64,000 nt of DNA from Xiphias gladius (GCF_016859285.1 NC_053411.1:19102222-19166221), one strand, 5' to 3'. Numbered from the stretch's first letter, positions 1 to 19,775 are shown. A program made the numbers and translations. Notes: generated from the sequence alone by a model not told the origin.

Positions 1-229
1 GCCAATCGTTAGGGAGACGAGTGCATATATTATCCTTTATCGTCCAATCAGGGAACAATAGACGCAGGAAGCTATCTGTTATTCTGCAAATAAAAACACA
101 CACACATCCCTCTGTTAAAGCAGATTAATGATGTTCGACAGGAAGCAGAGGTCAACATTTTCCCACACACACTCTAAACATTGTGTTGTGTTCGGCGCTA
201 TCATCTTGAAGGAATGTCAACGTGTGCGC

Positions 230-234
<5 letters not shown>

Positions 235-314
<80 letters not shown>
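235..314. repeat. (CA)40 microsatellite
   Basis: A perfect CA run of about 80 bp in an NFXL1 intron, the longest in the window. Confidence 0.98.
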
Positions 315-318
<4 letters not shown>

Positions 319-1222
319 CTTTGGGAGGTGTTACGGGTCAGAATGTTGCTGAGTTTGACCTCTGACCTTCATCCAGCTGTGACTCCCTCAACAAATCCCA
401 ACCAATCTGACAAACACTAATGTGACACGACGTCCTGTGAGAGTGTGTGTGTGTGTGTGTGTGTACTGGATCAAACTCAAAGGCACCTCCACCGACCTCA
501 GAGGAAGAGTCGATCAAAAGAAAATTAATCTGCAAATATTGTGATAATCGATTCATTGTTTCTACAATGTTACAAGCAAAAACTCAAATGCGACGATTTG
601 CATCTGGGACGTCTCCCAACGTCCGGACAAAGACATTTCTTGGATTTTTATGACGACCGATAGGATCACGGTTCAAGAGTAAGAGGAATTATGATGGCTC
701 CTTGTTCATTTGCAGCCTCAGGGGGCTTTACAGTTCGAACAGGTGTACGACACCCTCCATCTAAGCCGTGACCATCTCAAAAGACAAAAATATCCAGCAG
801 TCTAGTCTTGAGCAGCAGAGATTGGTCCATTAATCAAATAGTCGTCTGATAGAAGATTAATAAGCAACTATTCCGATAACTAATGAAAGGCTTTGGCATT
901 TCTCTGGTCCCAGCGAGCTGAATCTGTCCGGGTCGGACAAAATAAGGCACCTGGAGACGTCACGTCGGACTGGGGCAGAATGTGAGGAGCATTTCTGATG
1001 TCTTCCCGACTAAGTGACACATTAATAACGTTAAGGCTACAAACTCCCCATAGAGCAACACAGGAGTCAGTATGAGCTCCGTTCACAGAACAGCTGCTGG
1101 TAACACGCCAGTTTCAAGTTCCAAGATCAGACCACGTGTACACCAATAAAATGAGTTTTCAGACCGAAACAGGCTGATATTTGGACCGTTACGGTTTGTT
1201 TCAGTGTGTGCGAGTGTGTTAC

Positions 1223-4200
1223 CTTGGTGACAGACGGAGGGACACTTGTGGTTTCGACACCCGAGAGTTCGACCACAGCTCTGGTCGCAGGAGGGGCAGT
1301 TACCAGGGCAACACTGAAACAAAAGGCACCATGGGAAACAGAGTTGGAACAGGATGATGAGCAGCTGAAAGGTTCTTATGATTTCTTTCATTTCATGTAA
1401 CAGACCACGTCCTCCATCACACCAGCTTCTCTCCTGATTCCAGCGCTCGGACTGCAGCTCCTCCTCCACACGGAAGGTTTGTCTGCTCTTCAGTTTGAGT
1501 TCAGTTTAGTTTTTTGACATTTAAACAGAGTAAAAAGCGCCTTCATCCGTACTGAGAGCAGGTAGAAACCTCCGAAGTGACATTAAAATGACTGAAAAAG
1601 GTAAAAATGATCCAGATCCTTTAAATCCGTGCAGGTGGGAAGGTTCTTATCAGCTCCGTGTGTCTGATAACAGACGCTGCACTAAACCTCCTCCTGTGTC
1701 ATCGCAGACAGCTCTGACAAACCGTCAGTCAACCTTTTCCTATCAGATTCCACAGATTAGATACCATCCCTCCGACATTTACACCACAGGAAAACACACC
1801 AACAAGTGGAACCACAACGTCACAGCGTTCAGACTGTGGCCATGGAGAAGAAGGTTGAGGTTAAATAAGGTCAATGAAAGGCTGACGACATGAAAGGTGC
1901 TCATGTAAACATTAAAACACTTGACTATTATTTTGAGACAGACTAGAAACAGTGTGAACCTGTCCTCTAATCTACTCAAATGAAAAATGTTTACAGATTC
2001 AGAGGGTCTGGATGTTTTGGTGAGGGAGGAGGCCAAGACGTTTTCTTTATGGACAAACCATATCAGACAGGAATTATTATTCTAAGTGTTTTTTCTGTAT
2101 CTTCCAAACACGCCGGAAGGGATCTTTATTTAAACGTGACTTCTCTCCTCCAACCAGCAGGAGGAGCTGTAGTCCACTAACAGCTGAAGGCAGCCTCCTT
2201 CCATCCCTGAGGATGAATGTGGAAACCGGAGGAAAACACTCCGTCTCAAAGAAGCACCACCTTCCAGTGGGATTGGTAAGTGGTGGGGGACTGATGTGAG
2301 GTCCTCTCAGTGAGTCCTGCTCCGTACTCACCTTCCTCCTGCACTGGTGTCTCTGGCAGCTTCTGGTTTTTGGACATTTGGAGTCACACAGGTATTCTTT
2401 ATGACACGGCATCAGCTTCCTGTATTTACCACACCTGCACTCCTTCTCCACCTCCTGGGAGACAGACAGACAGAGAGAGATTCAGTGTGTTTCCGTGTGC
2501 GTGTTTCCGTGTGTGTGACCTGTCTGCAGGTCTCGCAGCTCCCTCGGTGACACCTCATTGAACAGGTGTGTTTTCCACATGAAAGACTGCGGTCGCATGT
2601 GTCACCGCACAGCGACACGTCCTCTGTGCATGGCAGAGATGACTCTACACACACACACACACAGACACACACACAATGACATTTAGAAAATACCAGCACA
2701 GAGTGAGAAACGTGTGTGTGAATTATTTGACATGTCATTACCAGTATTTATGGACTAATATTCATTATTTATGTTGATGTTCTCTTCTCTTGTGTTGTTG
2801 TTGTTACAGTAACTAACAGGGAAACCAACAGATTATTGTTTATTTATTCATTAATTGATTGATTTCTATATATGGGACATTGCACATTAATCAGAACCAA
2901 CGTCAGCAACAACAGCGTAAATGTGATCAACAGCTAATGTGTTTCTCTGGATGTGTATTTCTGTGTGTGCGCTCTCTCACTGGTCTTGCCGCAGGGACAG
3001 GATCTGCTGACGGAGCGAGGACACGGAGGACAAACTCCGTCGTGACACGCGACCTCACAGGTGTGATTCCCACAGGAGAGGAGAGAACCACACACCTGAA
3101 ACAGAACCAGAGCCAGGCTTGACGTTTTTCCCAGAAGCCGCCTCAACAGGGAGGCGGCCTCCGGGTTCGGGAGCACACCCTCCAACAGTTTGGATGTCAG
3201 CAGAAACAACAGTAGAACACAGCACAGGGGACGTGGCACAATTACTGTACCGTACCCAATGTAGGACACGTTTATGATTCGATAACACTGACCACATCAT
3301 TAAGACTGAGAAATGCTTGAGGAGTCAGACCATATCCGACGGGTTCACGTGCCGGTGTTCTCTCGTCTGGACTCGTAATGCTCTTTTAACTGCATTACCA
3401 AAATAAAATCCGTAAACGGGCTTCAGCTGCTTCACAACATGCAGCTGCCACAGTTTTAAGCAAAGCACATCATGCCCAGCTTAGCATCCCTACAGCGGCT
3501 CCCTGTCTTTTTCTTTACTTGTTCATGAGGCTCTGAACGGTTTAGACCGCAGCCTCCGGTTATTGAGCAGCTCAGCACTGACTAACTAGAAGAGGCTGCC
3601 TTCTCTTATTACAGACCAAAGCTGTGGAACAACCTGGACATAAACTTCCTTCTGTTATTCATAATGTCAGATGTTCTGCAATACAGGCTACTGGGTTTGT
3701 CCATGTCTCTTCTGGCGTCTGAATCATCTGTCAAACAGCCAGTAATTACATCTTGATGAGGCGCTCTGAAGATTTAAAATGTCTAAAAGCCAGAGGGAAT
3801 CATACAGGAAGCAGAATTAGCTGCATTTGAAAACACACCTGGATAAACTACACAGAGGTGGGATCTAGGTCCTGCTCGTTACCAGTATTTCATGTGTCAC
3901 CTTTACCAGAGAAAAGGCGTCGGGGATGAGGACTCAGGGGACTCTAACCTTTCTGAATGAAGGGACTGACAAGCTGAGTCCATTTTTAAAAACAAAAAAA
4001 AAAAGATACTCTGATATGGGTTTTCCACATTGTTCTCCCTCGTTCAAAAATCAAGAATCTATGGAAATGAAAATGTGTTGGACACAAGACGTCGTCTCCT
4101 CCAGGTTTCCACATCACGCTGTGTGAACTGCATTTACAGATTCAAGATGAGACACTTGAGCAGACGAGCGTGAAAACAAACTCTGCACAGTGAAGTCACA

Positions 4201-7200
4201 GTAACAGCATCTTCAACAAAAGGGTCAAGACCCGCTTGAAAAACCAAAAATCAATCCAGTAAAGGAAGTTTAAAGTCATCATTTCATTTATTCAGCTCAT
4301 AAAGTCTGATGACAGAACAGCTGTTTTAATGAATACTCCACAGTGGTACAGCATGTGAGTGTAGTCTTACCTGCTGACAGTTCCACTCGGGGCTAGCGCA
4401 GGGTCTCTCTGCCTCCTCTCTACCACACACACACCTCTGAACGCTGACTCTGGGACAGGGAGAACACTCTGAGACACACACACACACACACGAAGAGGCG
4501 TTAGAGTCGGCCATGTTGGAGGTCCTCAGCTCGCTGTCACACTCAGATGTGTGACATCTATAAAGCGTCCTGATTGGCTCTGTGAGCAGAAGGTCGTTCA
4601 TGTCACGGGTTTTCCGTTCCTCTGTGTGTGGGTACACTTACACACTCATGTTGTAAACAGAACTTATGAACCACTCGGTCTAGATACGTCTTGTGTGTGT
4701 GTACCTGTGTGACAGGGCTGTGAACAGGTGTGCTGTCTGCAGGGTAACAACTTGCCACACTGCTGCTGACACGACCAGGCCTGGAGAGAGAACAAACACC
4801 GGGTGGAAAGAGTAGAACTCCTGCTGACACCAGACACACAAAACATCTGTAACAGTTAAAACACCTGCTCTTTCGACTTTGAATGCGTACCTTGTTGCTA
4901 CAGCGACGGGGGAGGGGCTTAGCTTTGCCGCACAAACAGGAAACTGACACCATCTTTGGACACGGAGGGCAGGGACCTGAAGACACAGACATACAGGTCT
5001 GGGTCGGATTCTACCCACAATCCTGCTGTTCCGCAGGTTGTACTTCAGACATTTTACGAGCTTTTTAAATCAACAACACCCGATTTTAGCTTAGAGGTGG
5101 AGAACGACTCCTGACGGACGTGACAACTACCATTACTGCAGGAGGAGTAAATGAATACATTTAATGCTCTTCATCAGATCCATGTCGACTACAGGCGACA
5201 TGTCTGCTCGTCATACAGCTCCTGTACCTCCAGAGCAGGGGCCGTCACTTAAATCACTGTCCAGGGGAAACTCATCTGCTAGTTTCTACCCGGTCCCGTG
5301 TTTACGGCTCTCACACGACGGTAAGACATAATGTGCCTTTACAATATAAACAGCTTGTCTATTAGATGTGGGTTTACCTACGTGGAATGACAGACTGTGG
5401 CGGACGTGCGGAGTCACCAGGCGCTCGATTTCTATTCGCTTACGCATCATTAAGCTCCAAGTCAGACAAATCTCAGCCAGCTGTGAGTAAGACTCTAATT
5501 ACAGGTCAGAATCCATGACATTAACAAGGCAACAAGTGAGGGAATATCTTGTGTGCGGTTACCAGGGTGACAGAGCAGCAGACAGGCGTGTCCACAGGTG
5601 GGTTTCAGCTCCCTCTGACAGACTGAGCCGCAGGAGTGAGGAACCAACCAGGGGTCAGCTGGAGGATCCTGCAGCTTCCCACAGTAACACATGTACCTGG
5701 ACATAAAACACACACACACAAAACATCAAGGTGCACCGAAAGCTGATGCAGGGAACCCAAAAACATAGGTAACGTCCTCCTCCGTTTTAACGAGGCTGTA
5801 TTTAGACTAAATGTCACCGGTCTGACATCACGTTAACTGGACTCAAGTCCAGTGTGTAGTGAAGGTGCTCAGAGCCGGAGGGACGTGTGCCGGACTGCAC
5901 AGACGTCAGAGCTTCAGAAGACACCGTCACAGTGACAGGGCGAAAGACAAAAATCATAGTACAACATGTCAATGAGAGGAAAGATATGCAAAACACAAAA
6001 AAGAAAATCCAAAGACAGAGTATCCTCATTTTTGTCTAGACTGAACTGGAGTCGCTGCATTTCCCTGAAAAGACTCTTATTTTGAAGCAAAGCAACTGCC
6101 CTGCTTTAATATCTTTATAGAAACTGAACAGTGACATCTAAAGCACCGATCACAAGACAGTTTCAGTTTAGAACGTTTCTCCCGTCCTGTGGTCCATCCA
6201 ACTTAACAGTAAATATAAGCTAACGTACCTGTTGGGCGTCGCACTGGGTGGATACTCAGCTCGACACTTTGGACTGAGGAGAGCAAATTAGGACAGATTA
6301 GATTGAGGATTATTATTTTTTAATAACCCATTAATCTGTCAGTAACTTTCTTGATCAATCATCTGGCCTATGCAACACGAGAAAACAGTTAGAAATAATA
6401 TACATTTCCAGGGTTAAATGTCTCGTTTGTTCCAGCAACAGTTCAAAACCCAAGAAACAAGAACATAAGAGGACAAAGTGTCCTCGGTCACAGAGGTGTG
6501 GTTGCCTCACCAGGGCCAGGGATGCTGCTTCTGACCAAAGTCTTCATCGGTGACGGAGGAGACGAGGAAGACCGAGTCTCTGGCCCATTTCTGAATACAG
6601 GGGAGGTGGAAGAGGGAGAAACAGCTGGAACAGCTCCACACCTGGACAGACAGAGACAGAGGTCAGCTTTGTCCTCAGACTGAAAAAGGGGGCTGTCTGC
6701 TACAGCAGGAAGTGAAGGTGTTTCTAATTTTTCAGGGAGGTTTCGTACGAAGGTGGAGCAACAGTCTGTTCCCAACATTCCAGCACATTACCACAATAAA
6801 AGAGGCATTTTTTCACTAATCAGTAGATTAAGCCAGGAAATAATATGAACGTCAAGTTATAGAAAAAAAAAATAATAATCAGTGGCAGCGCTAATACTGT
6901 GTCTCACCGGCTGTGTCCTCTTGACGGAGGCGATGCAGATCAGACAGGTGAGAGCTCCAGACTGAAACAGGTCGCTGACATACTGACCAGTCCTGAGCAG
7001 ACCTGTGGCATCACCACCTGGACACACAAAGAGAGGCTGGATCAGTAGGTCAGGTTTACTGTCATCATGCATCAGAAGCAGAGCAGTTTCAAATGCACGC
7101 ACACAAACCCCCTCACGTATGTAACATGAGACCACTCTCCCACTCCCCATATACACATTAATTGACTGACTAACTAATCATAGGTATACACCCAGTTGTC

Positions 7201-8421
7201 AATTTATTATGGAGACCTGCTAAAACTAAGTCTGTGTAATGCAGTGAATTTTATTGATGTTTGCTTGCACACCAAACTCCATTTCAAGACTTACCAATTT
7301 AGTGTGACCTTGATTGTGGGCAAAAGGGCAAAAGGCAGAGTGAAGCAACTCTAAATGTCTAAAATGTTATTTTTACAAAATGTGAACGTTGACTGACTTG
7401 AATGCTGAATGTAACAGAGGTTCATACAATTCGTTCCTACATTACATGAACTGATATTAAAGTATCTGTGTATTATTGCTGAAACGGAGGAAGAGTCTGG
7501 TTGGACGTCGCGGACAGAGGGACGTCTTGCAGCCGGGTGGCTGCTACCAAGGTTTTTCATCCTTCCGCGTGTTGCAGGGTTCTTGGTTGTGAGGTCCTCT
7601 CGGTCTGTCTGTCTCAGTGATGTGACTGAAGCGATGCTGCAGCTGCTGCTGCTGCTGCTGCTGCTTATTGCGACTCCCAGTGAACACAGCTGTGCGAAGT
7701 ACGGACACAAGCAAACCCACAACCAAAGTCCAGCATGTTTGAAAACTGTGGAAGTGTGTGGGCACAGCTCATGTCTCTGAGCTGCTTGAGGAGCCGTCCT
7801 CTGCCCACTGGGAGGTTTTAGTCTCAGGTCGGAGATGTCTCTGACACCTGAGGTTAATCGTCACACAGGTCTTGTGAGCCATACTAGGCCTCACCTGTCT
7901 GGTCAGTGTAGGTGGTGAAGGTCGACGCCAGGATCTTCCCTCTCTTTCCATCCCCATGGTCAACTTCTCCATCATCATCGTCATCATCTTCATCAGAGGA
8001 GGAGGAGCTGATACGGCTCTCCACCAGTCGCTGGGCAGCGGCCTGGTTGGACCTTCTGATCTCCTCGAACTTGGCCTGGACCGACGCACCTGTGAGTTGG
8101 GAGGAAAAGGGAGATTGAAAATACTGACGCAGCTGTGAGCCCGTTTGTTCGGCTGCCTCCTGAGACGCTCAGGCGGTTTCATAACGACGTCAGTGCGAGT
8201 CCTCACCGCCTGGAGGCTCAGGTTCAGGTGTTGTGGCAGTCTTCGTCCTCCCTCCTCGTCCTGCCCCCCGCACTCCTGCGGCTCCTCCTGCCACAGCAGC
8301 TCCCGGCCTCTCCCTGGCTTTCTGCGGAGGTCGTGACCTCTCGCCCTGACCCTCCTGGCCCCGGCCTCGGCCCCGACCCTGCTGTCGCCAGGCCGGCTCC
8401 ATGGCAACCGCCTAGCCAACC
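1223..8421 (-). CDS. nfxl1: NFXL1, NFX1-type zinc finger protein, 5' part (13 coding exons seen, 3' end outside window)
   Basis: NFXL1 is a transcription-factor-like or E3-like protein built of cysteine-rich NFX1 zinc fingers. Coding exons in transcript order are 8402-8207, 8099-7895, 7017-6908, 6641-6511, 6273-6229, 5696-5563, 4976-4891, 4780-4705, 4468-4371, 3095-2981, 2644-2520, 2454-2332 and 1313-1223. All join in phase with AG/GT borders, giving about 511 codons against roughly 900 in the human protein. The start was chosen because [15 protein letters not shown] resembles the human N-terminus; an acceptor lies at 8422, so 8403-8421 is 5'UTR. Next comes an acidic serine stretch ([12 protein letters not shown]), then a RING-like segment ([17 protein letters not shown], followed by [10 protein letters not shown]). 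After that come repeated NFX1 fingers such as [36 protein letters not shown] and [13 protein letters not shown]. The remaining fingers and C-terminus must lie left of position 1. What is seen is the exon chain; the name is from family knowledge and is strong. Confidence 0.95.
3470..3670 (+). repeat. Possible L2-like LINE 3' fragment in an NFXL1 intron
   Basis: CAGCGGCTCCCTGT, TTCATGAGGCTCTGAACGG and AAGCTGTGGAACAACCTG occur in the order and spacing of the end of an L2-type reverse transcriptase frame (LxxLPV, ALNG, LWNxLP). It is heavily decayed. Confidence 0.45.
7635..7663. repeat. (CTG)n microsatellite in an NFXL1 intron
   Basis: About seven CTG units in GCTGCAGCTGCTGCTGCTGC context, intronic on either strand. 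Confidence 0.9.
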
Positions 8422-8464
8422 CTGCGGACAGAGACGGGTGGATAGACGGAGATGCTGAATCATT

Positions 8465-8600
8465 TCTGTTAGTCAATTAATGGATAAACAGATCGACCGA
8501 AAATCAATCGGCAGCTATTTTGATGATTCACTGTCGATGCCAAATATTCACTGGTTCCAGCTCCTTGCTTTTCCTTGCTGTAAGTGGTGGAAAAATCGGA
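8465..8600. repeat. GGGCTGCAACTA-type fish repeat, NFXL1 intron 1
   Basis: GTCAATTAATGGATAAACAG, ACCGAAAATCAATCGGCAGC and ATTTTGATGATTC match the family in forward orientation. The end is truncated. Confidence 0.55.
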
Positions 8601-8971
8601 ATATTTAATCGTTTATCTACTATAAGTGCTTATTAGCAGACGTGTTCAGATGTCTAGTTCTGTCCGACTAACAAAGAGCTGCAGTTCACTGGGACAGAAA
8701 ACAGAGAAGCTGAGAGCGGAGAGCGGTTGGGGTTTCTGCTGGATAATGAACTCACTTCAGCAGCTGCTCAACCAAAAAGCTGCCACTAGCTCATTTTGTG
8801 AGTTCGCTTGTCATTTCCTAAAGCAGGTCCTCAGCAGGACATCTGCATTAAATGAGCAGATTTTCGACTGGAGTCTGGTGCGCGGACAGGCGACCAGGAC
8901 CCGTGTCCACCCGGGAGGACACCGGCAGACCGGAGGTCTCTGAGCCACGCAGGTGACGAACACACCTTTAC

Positions 8972-9450
8972 CTGAGCCTCGTCCCGCTCTTCGTCAGGTT
9001 AAAGTGTCGGAGGAGCAGCTACATGACGCAACAAAGCCCGATCCTGAACCGCTGCAGCGCCGCGTTCAGTCCTGGAACCACCGAGCTGGCGGACGTTAAC
9101 GGGCAAGTTCCCTCCGAACTGCTCTTAGCCGGTTAGCTGCGACCGGCTAGCCGTCATTAGAATTCCGTTAAAACGGGCGTTAGCCCACGTCACTTCCGGG
9201 AAACTACAGTAATCACCGCAGAAGCAGCGAGCGGAGCCGCGAGCGGATCCGCGGGGACTTCAACACCTGGACAGAAAAGTCGTTTCGGCAGCTTTGAGCT
9301 AAACGCACCTCGGCGGCAGCGGAGACACGCGTCCGCCGCCCACGTCGCATGCGCACTGGCCCGCGGCGCATGTCGGTACTTGTAGTCCCAGGCCACGAAA
9401 CTACAAGCCCCGCCGCGCACAGCGACACGCGGGCCGCGCGACGTTTCATT
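8972..9450 (-). promoter_or_regulatory. nfxl1: NFXL1 CpG-rich promoter and non-coding first exon
   Basis: This stretch is clearly richer in CG dinucleotides than its surroundings. On the minus strand a good donor (CTCAG/GTAAAGG, exon edge 8972) would close a non-coding first exon that joins the acceptor at 8422. An ETS-like CACTTCCGG lies near 9190, and a TGTAGTCCCAGG motif resembling part of a ZNF143 site lies near 9380. The transcription start itself cannot be placed from sequence. Confidence 0.6.
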
Positions 9451-9710
9451 CAGACTCCGGAGTTTATCTCCCGCGTTTTCGACGCATCTGCCGGACGTGG
9501 CTGCCTGTTACTTGCGCTCGTGAAGAGCAGCTAAGTGCTTTTACTCGTGCGCTTCCACCTGCTGCTCCGCTGCGGAGGAGCCAGTCTCCGCGCGACATGG
9601 CCGGCCGTGTACCCCAGGAATGGGATCCACCGCGTGGCCTTCTGAAGCGGTCGCTCTGCGTGATGCGTACGTGCCGATGCTTCGCTTGAGCACGAGCTCA
9701 GAATACCCCC

Positions 9711-9713
<3 letters not shown>

Positions 9714-9763
<50 letters not shown>
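9714..9763. repeat. (CA)n microsatellite between NFXL1 and the CNGA1-type gene
   Basis: A CA run of about 24 units following a C tract, upstream of the NFXL1 promoter. Confidence 0.97.
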
Positions 9764-9765
<2 letters not shown>

Positions 9766-10557
9766 CATCCCCCGGCACCGGTTCGCGGCAAAGTGTAACC
9801 TCTCGTCGGGCCGGAGTTGGTCCGCGTAGACAAATGACAGCTAACGGCTGAAGACGTGCAGGAGCCACATCAGTTCAAACCCTCGGAGGGAAAAATACAA
9901 ATGGCGTCGATAAGACATAAATGAAAAGAACACTGTTGTGGCGATTGTAGTATTTTCTACATGTCCGTATTTACCATTGCTCCAGTGCAGCTGTTTAAAA
10001 AGATAGCGAAATCTCTTTACTTCAGCGCATCGGTCACAGTGCGGAAAAACGGACGACGGACGCACAAGCAGTGAGTCTGGAGACCGGCGACTCTGCTGAC
10101 CTTTGACCTCTACCGGCTCTGAAGCAGCTGATCTGTGCAGAGACGTGTGAAATGTCAGAATTGCTGGAAAGTAAAAACTATGAACCACGAACAAGCTCGG
10201 CTCAATATGCTCCTTATTTAATAACCATTACATTATAATTACAGGGTTTTACAGCTTAATGTTACAGTAATATTCTCTCTCAAGTCTTCTGAGGCTCGGT
10301 TGTCCAATCCAGAGTCGGTCCGCCTGCGTTCCGGTTCGTCTCCAGCCCCGCCGGCGAACGTCTTCCGGTAAGTTTTCAAAAGACTTGCGAAGCAGCGCGA
10401 GAGCTGGACACAGTCGTGGCGTAGCTCGTTTCCTCTCTACGCTTCTGGATGTAACGTGAATCTGGACGTGGGGAACAGAATTTGAAATGAATCTTGTTTC
10501 GGGACGCGAACTTCGACCTCTTTCTCTCCACCCGGCTAACCCGGGCTCCTCCCCGTC

Positions 10558-16368
<5,811 letters not shown>

Positions 16369-19300
16369 CTGCAGAGACCAACGTGAGAGTGTCAGGAACT
16401 AAAACCACGTCAGCCTTGTGTTTGACCTGATGACGAAGCTTCCATCCGTCTAAGAGGTTTTATTTCGTCAGCCCACGGGACCCGCGAAATCACAGCGGAA
16501 CTACAACTCCCTCAACGGCGGAGCAATCGTGAGGTCTGACCACCAGGGCTTCACTGAAAAGGCTGTAAACGCGCCGTTCAGTGTATATTCTCGTGCAGTT
16601 TTCGCACAGTTGCCAGAAACGAGTAGCGCCATCACACTGAGCTGGAACTAAACGTCCGATCGCGTGTCATGACGGCCTCTTTCTGGGGTCAACGTCAAAG
16701 TGAAGGTTTCGGCTTTGCCTTCGCTTTCACAGAGGGACTTCTATCATTATCGTTATTAATATTACTGGTAGAAATCTTAGCAACAGTCACATCACACAGA
16801 TTGACAGGTAGGCTGTTCCTGGCTGTACGTGCAGATGAGTGACCAACTACAGAAAAACTCGCTGCGTCAGCGAGGCGTTGCTTCACGGACACGGCGCTCA
16901 CGGCTCCGTCTCCGAGCTCTCCCGGAGGGATGGACCCCATTCCTCCGGGAGGTGTCCCCTCATCCGGTGGGGGTGGAGAGCGCTGTCTTAACCGGTGTCC
17001 TCTCTCGGGAGCAAACTGGGACATTACTACACCGCAGCAAAAAGCGGACACCGCTTTGTAATGAATTCTTCAATCAGCAGTGCCTGTGTCTGTTCAGCTC
17101 CTCAGCTGCAGAACATCTGCACCAAAATCAGTCCATCACCATCCGACGTATGAACATTCACAACTGATGAGGTCTAAGGATTGAAGGTGGAACGTAACTT
17201 ACTGACTTGGCTTGCAGCAGGATAAACACCGAGCTAATGCTCTGCTATTAGTGGCGCTGACAAAGAAAACGTCATCTTCACTGGTTTAACAACATTTAGA
17301 AAAAATCAGCAGTTTTTTGGTTCCTGATGTTTTTCTAAATACTACACGCGTTGTGAAACCGGCAAAGGTAACATCTTCTGCCTGCAGGCGCATTAAACTG
17401 AAATCAGTGATCCACAGAGCATCAGTAAAAAGTTTAGAAATCACTCATAGAACCAGAACCTGGGGTGTGCCTTTGAGTCTCGTCTCCGACCAACAGTCTT
17501 GGCTTTCTGTGACCTGAACCAAGTAGTTTTAGTGTCAGACACCTTGCATGGACAAGTGGAAGATCAGAGGTGGTCAGACCCCCTGAAAACTGACTCTACA
17601 GCCTGGCTGCTCCTGCCAATGGGGTTTACGTGTGTGTGTGTGCGTGTGTGTGTGAGTGTCGAACAATTTTACATCTACTTCACCATCAGTGAGAGACGGG
17701 AACAGACATCACAACGGTTTATTTTCTGTGAATCAGATCTTTCTATGGTCATTTTGAATTCATGTTGTAACAATAATTACCCCTCTACCCTCACTCCATT
17801 ATCTCCTTACTCACCTGTCAGCTGATAATCCGTTGCCCTTGGTTACGTGGCCTAGATCCACCAACCGCCCATCAAACTCGTCGCCATGGAAACAGAGGAG
17901 TAACCCCTCTACACAAACACACACACACACCTGGCCCGTTAAAGTCCTTTAAAGTGTGAGTCCAGAGAGAAAAGAGGAGAAAAGAGAGGGATGGAAGGAG
18001 CGAAGCAGTGGAGTCTCCTCTGTCACCCTGACAGGGATAAAGAGATTAGAGCAGGGATGATACTGTCTGGCTCACACACACCTGCACTCGCGCTCAGAGG
18101 CGGCCAACGGACCCACCCTCGCGCCGAATCCACCTGTGAAGATTTAAAGCATCACAGGGGAAAATAAAAAAGGGTGTGTGCACACACACACACACCAAAT
18201 GATATGATGGGGATTTTCTTCAGGAGGATCGGGGAGGAGGTAACGCTGGAGGAGAAATCTGAGGAAAGAGGGAAAAGAAGGACCAGATGAAGAGGGAAGA
18301 ACAAAGGAATAAATGGGAGGAGATGAATGGATGTTAGCAAGAAAAGCGAGGAGGGAGGAAGGACATCCTGAGGAAGTAAGGAAAGGTGGCGGGAAGAAGA
18401 GGAGACAATGAAAAGTGAGGAGGGGCAGATTAGTGGTGCTGATTTTCCTCTGATCCTCCTGAGTCAGCAGTGTGACCCTAATAACACACACACAACTCAA
18501 GCTGCTGTGTTTAACAGGCAGCTTTAACAGGCTTATTAGGAATTACACTTCTGTTAGAGCGTGTGTGTGTGTCTGTGTGTTTCTACCCAGGAGGTAAAAA
18601 CAATGAACTTTACGGCGAAGACTCGGTTTAAGGTTCCAGGTTGCTCTTCTCCTTCGTGCTGGAGAACTCTGGCTCAGCTGAAGTTGAGCTGAGAGCAAGT
18701 TGAGGTTCAGGCTAAAGTTGGATTTGATTTCATTTTAGCGTCAGATTATTTTTCTGAGACGCGTCCTGCGTCCCAGGGTGTGCGACGTCTCACGCGCATG
18801 AGAAAACACAGCATTTAACCCAGCAACAAAACAAACACTGCAAGCGTAGACTATCACATCGGAGACTACAGGTAAGTAGCTGCAGTGCATCGATGCGGTC
18901 GCTCATCGTCAGGTTCAGTGTCCAGTCCAAACCGGGACACGATCATTTAACCGGCTGAAACACTGGTTGTCATGGTTTTAGTCCCACATGTGGCAATAAA
19001 AGTCCAAGAAGCATGTAAATGTTCAGTAGATGGTCTTAGATCAGGTCTGTTCCAGGCTGAGTCAGTCAAACCTGGTTTGTTCTAGCCTGACCCAGCTGGA
19101 TCAGGGCTTTGAGTCTGGGTCAGATGGTTTTGACAGCAGGTAAAATCCTGTAGTGTGCGATATGTTAAGACTCTGATCTTCAGTCGTTCCCGTGAAGATG
19201 GCGACCGACGGCATCACCTGTGTTGTCGAGGGAGACGTGCGGGTAAATGAACGGCTTCACCTGAAGTTAGCTCCGTTTTAGCGGAGTTCAGTCAGATCCG

Positions 19301-19523
19301 GGTCCCTCTGCCGGTTCTACAGTCCCGGCGGGATCTCGCCGAACGTCTCTGCGCAGGATTCGTCCGCATTTGTTTTGGTTCGAGAACACGAGACGGGCAG
19401 CGTTCTGGGCGGATCCGGCGGTTCGGTGTGGTCTTTGTAGGTCCCAGCTGGTCTAAAGGTTTGTCCCGCACCAACCACGAATACACAGTAACCACAACAA
19501 TCATCAGTCTTCCTATATTCATC
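16369..19523. other. Intergenic region between the CNGA1-type gene and SRRT
   Basis: Apart from the possible 5' exon near 17.8 kb I see no gene here. The stretch holds short CA/GT tracts, a purine-rich segment at about 18,200-18,430 (many GGA/GAA/GAGG words) and otherwise unremarkable sequence. A GC-rich open frame on the minus strand at 16695-17051 was considered and not accepted. Confidence 0.5.
17815..17900 (-). other. Possible non-coding 5' exon of the CNGA1-type gene
   Basis: The minus strand carries a near-consensus donor (GCTGACAG/GTGAGTAAGG, exon edge 17815) about 1.4 kb upstream of the first coding exon, whose acceptor is at 16369. The exon contains a short ATG reading frame that stops after 11 codons, so it would be 5'UTR. 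The upstream limit is unknown. This rests on the splice motif and position only. Confidence 0.3.
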
Positions 19524-19529
19524 TTTATT
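19524..19529 (-). terminator. srrt: SRRT polyadenylation signal
   Basis: AATAAA on the minus strand, about 250 nt after the SRRT stop codon, is the first canonical signal downstream. The 3'UTR between carries a (CA)n tract. Confidence 0.6.
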
Positions 19530-19605
19530 GGAAAGTGGAACGAATCAGATCATCATCACTAATGACTGACAGTAACATTGGTCCTGATGCAAACAGGCAC
19601 ACACA

Positions 19606-19640
<35 letters not shown>

Positions 19641-19775
19641 CCCAACAGTTTCTGTCCTAACTAAAAATTAACACAAAAAACAAGCAAGTCTTGGAGGGAA
19701 GATGAAAGGAATCATGGGAAATGTAGGAATAAAAAAAGTTTTTAAAAAACACCCGGTGTTTTAACTTCGTTGTGT

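Noticed and set aside
128-420. Open frames of alternating His-Thr or Cys-Val residues
   Set aside because: They are only the translation of (CA)n/(GT)n microsatellites; the same applies to similar frames near 9.6, 20.0, 21.4, 43.7 and 63.5 kb.
1-1222. Search for further NFXL1 exons left of 1223
   Set aside because: No cysteine-rich NFX1 unit with usable splice sites was found, so this is treated as intron containing microsatellites and repeat fragments.
16695-17051. GC-rich 118-codon minus-strand frame upstream of the CNGA1-type gene
   Set aside because: No good donor joins it to the first coding exon, no domain is recognised, and the known start MAKVAPLVPPTIVL already fits the family.
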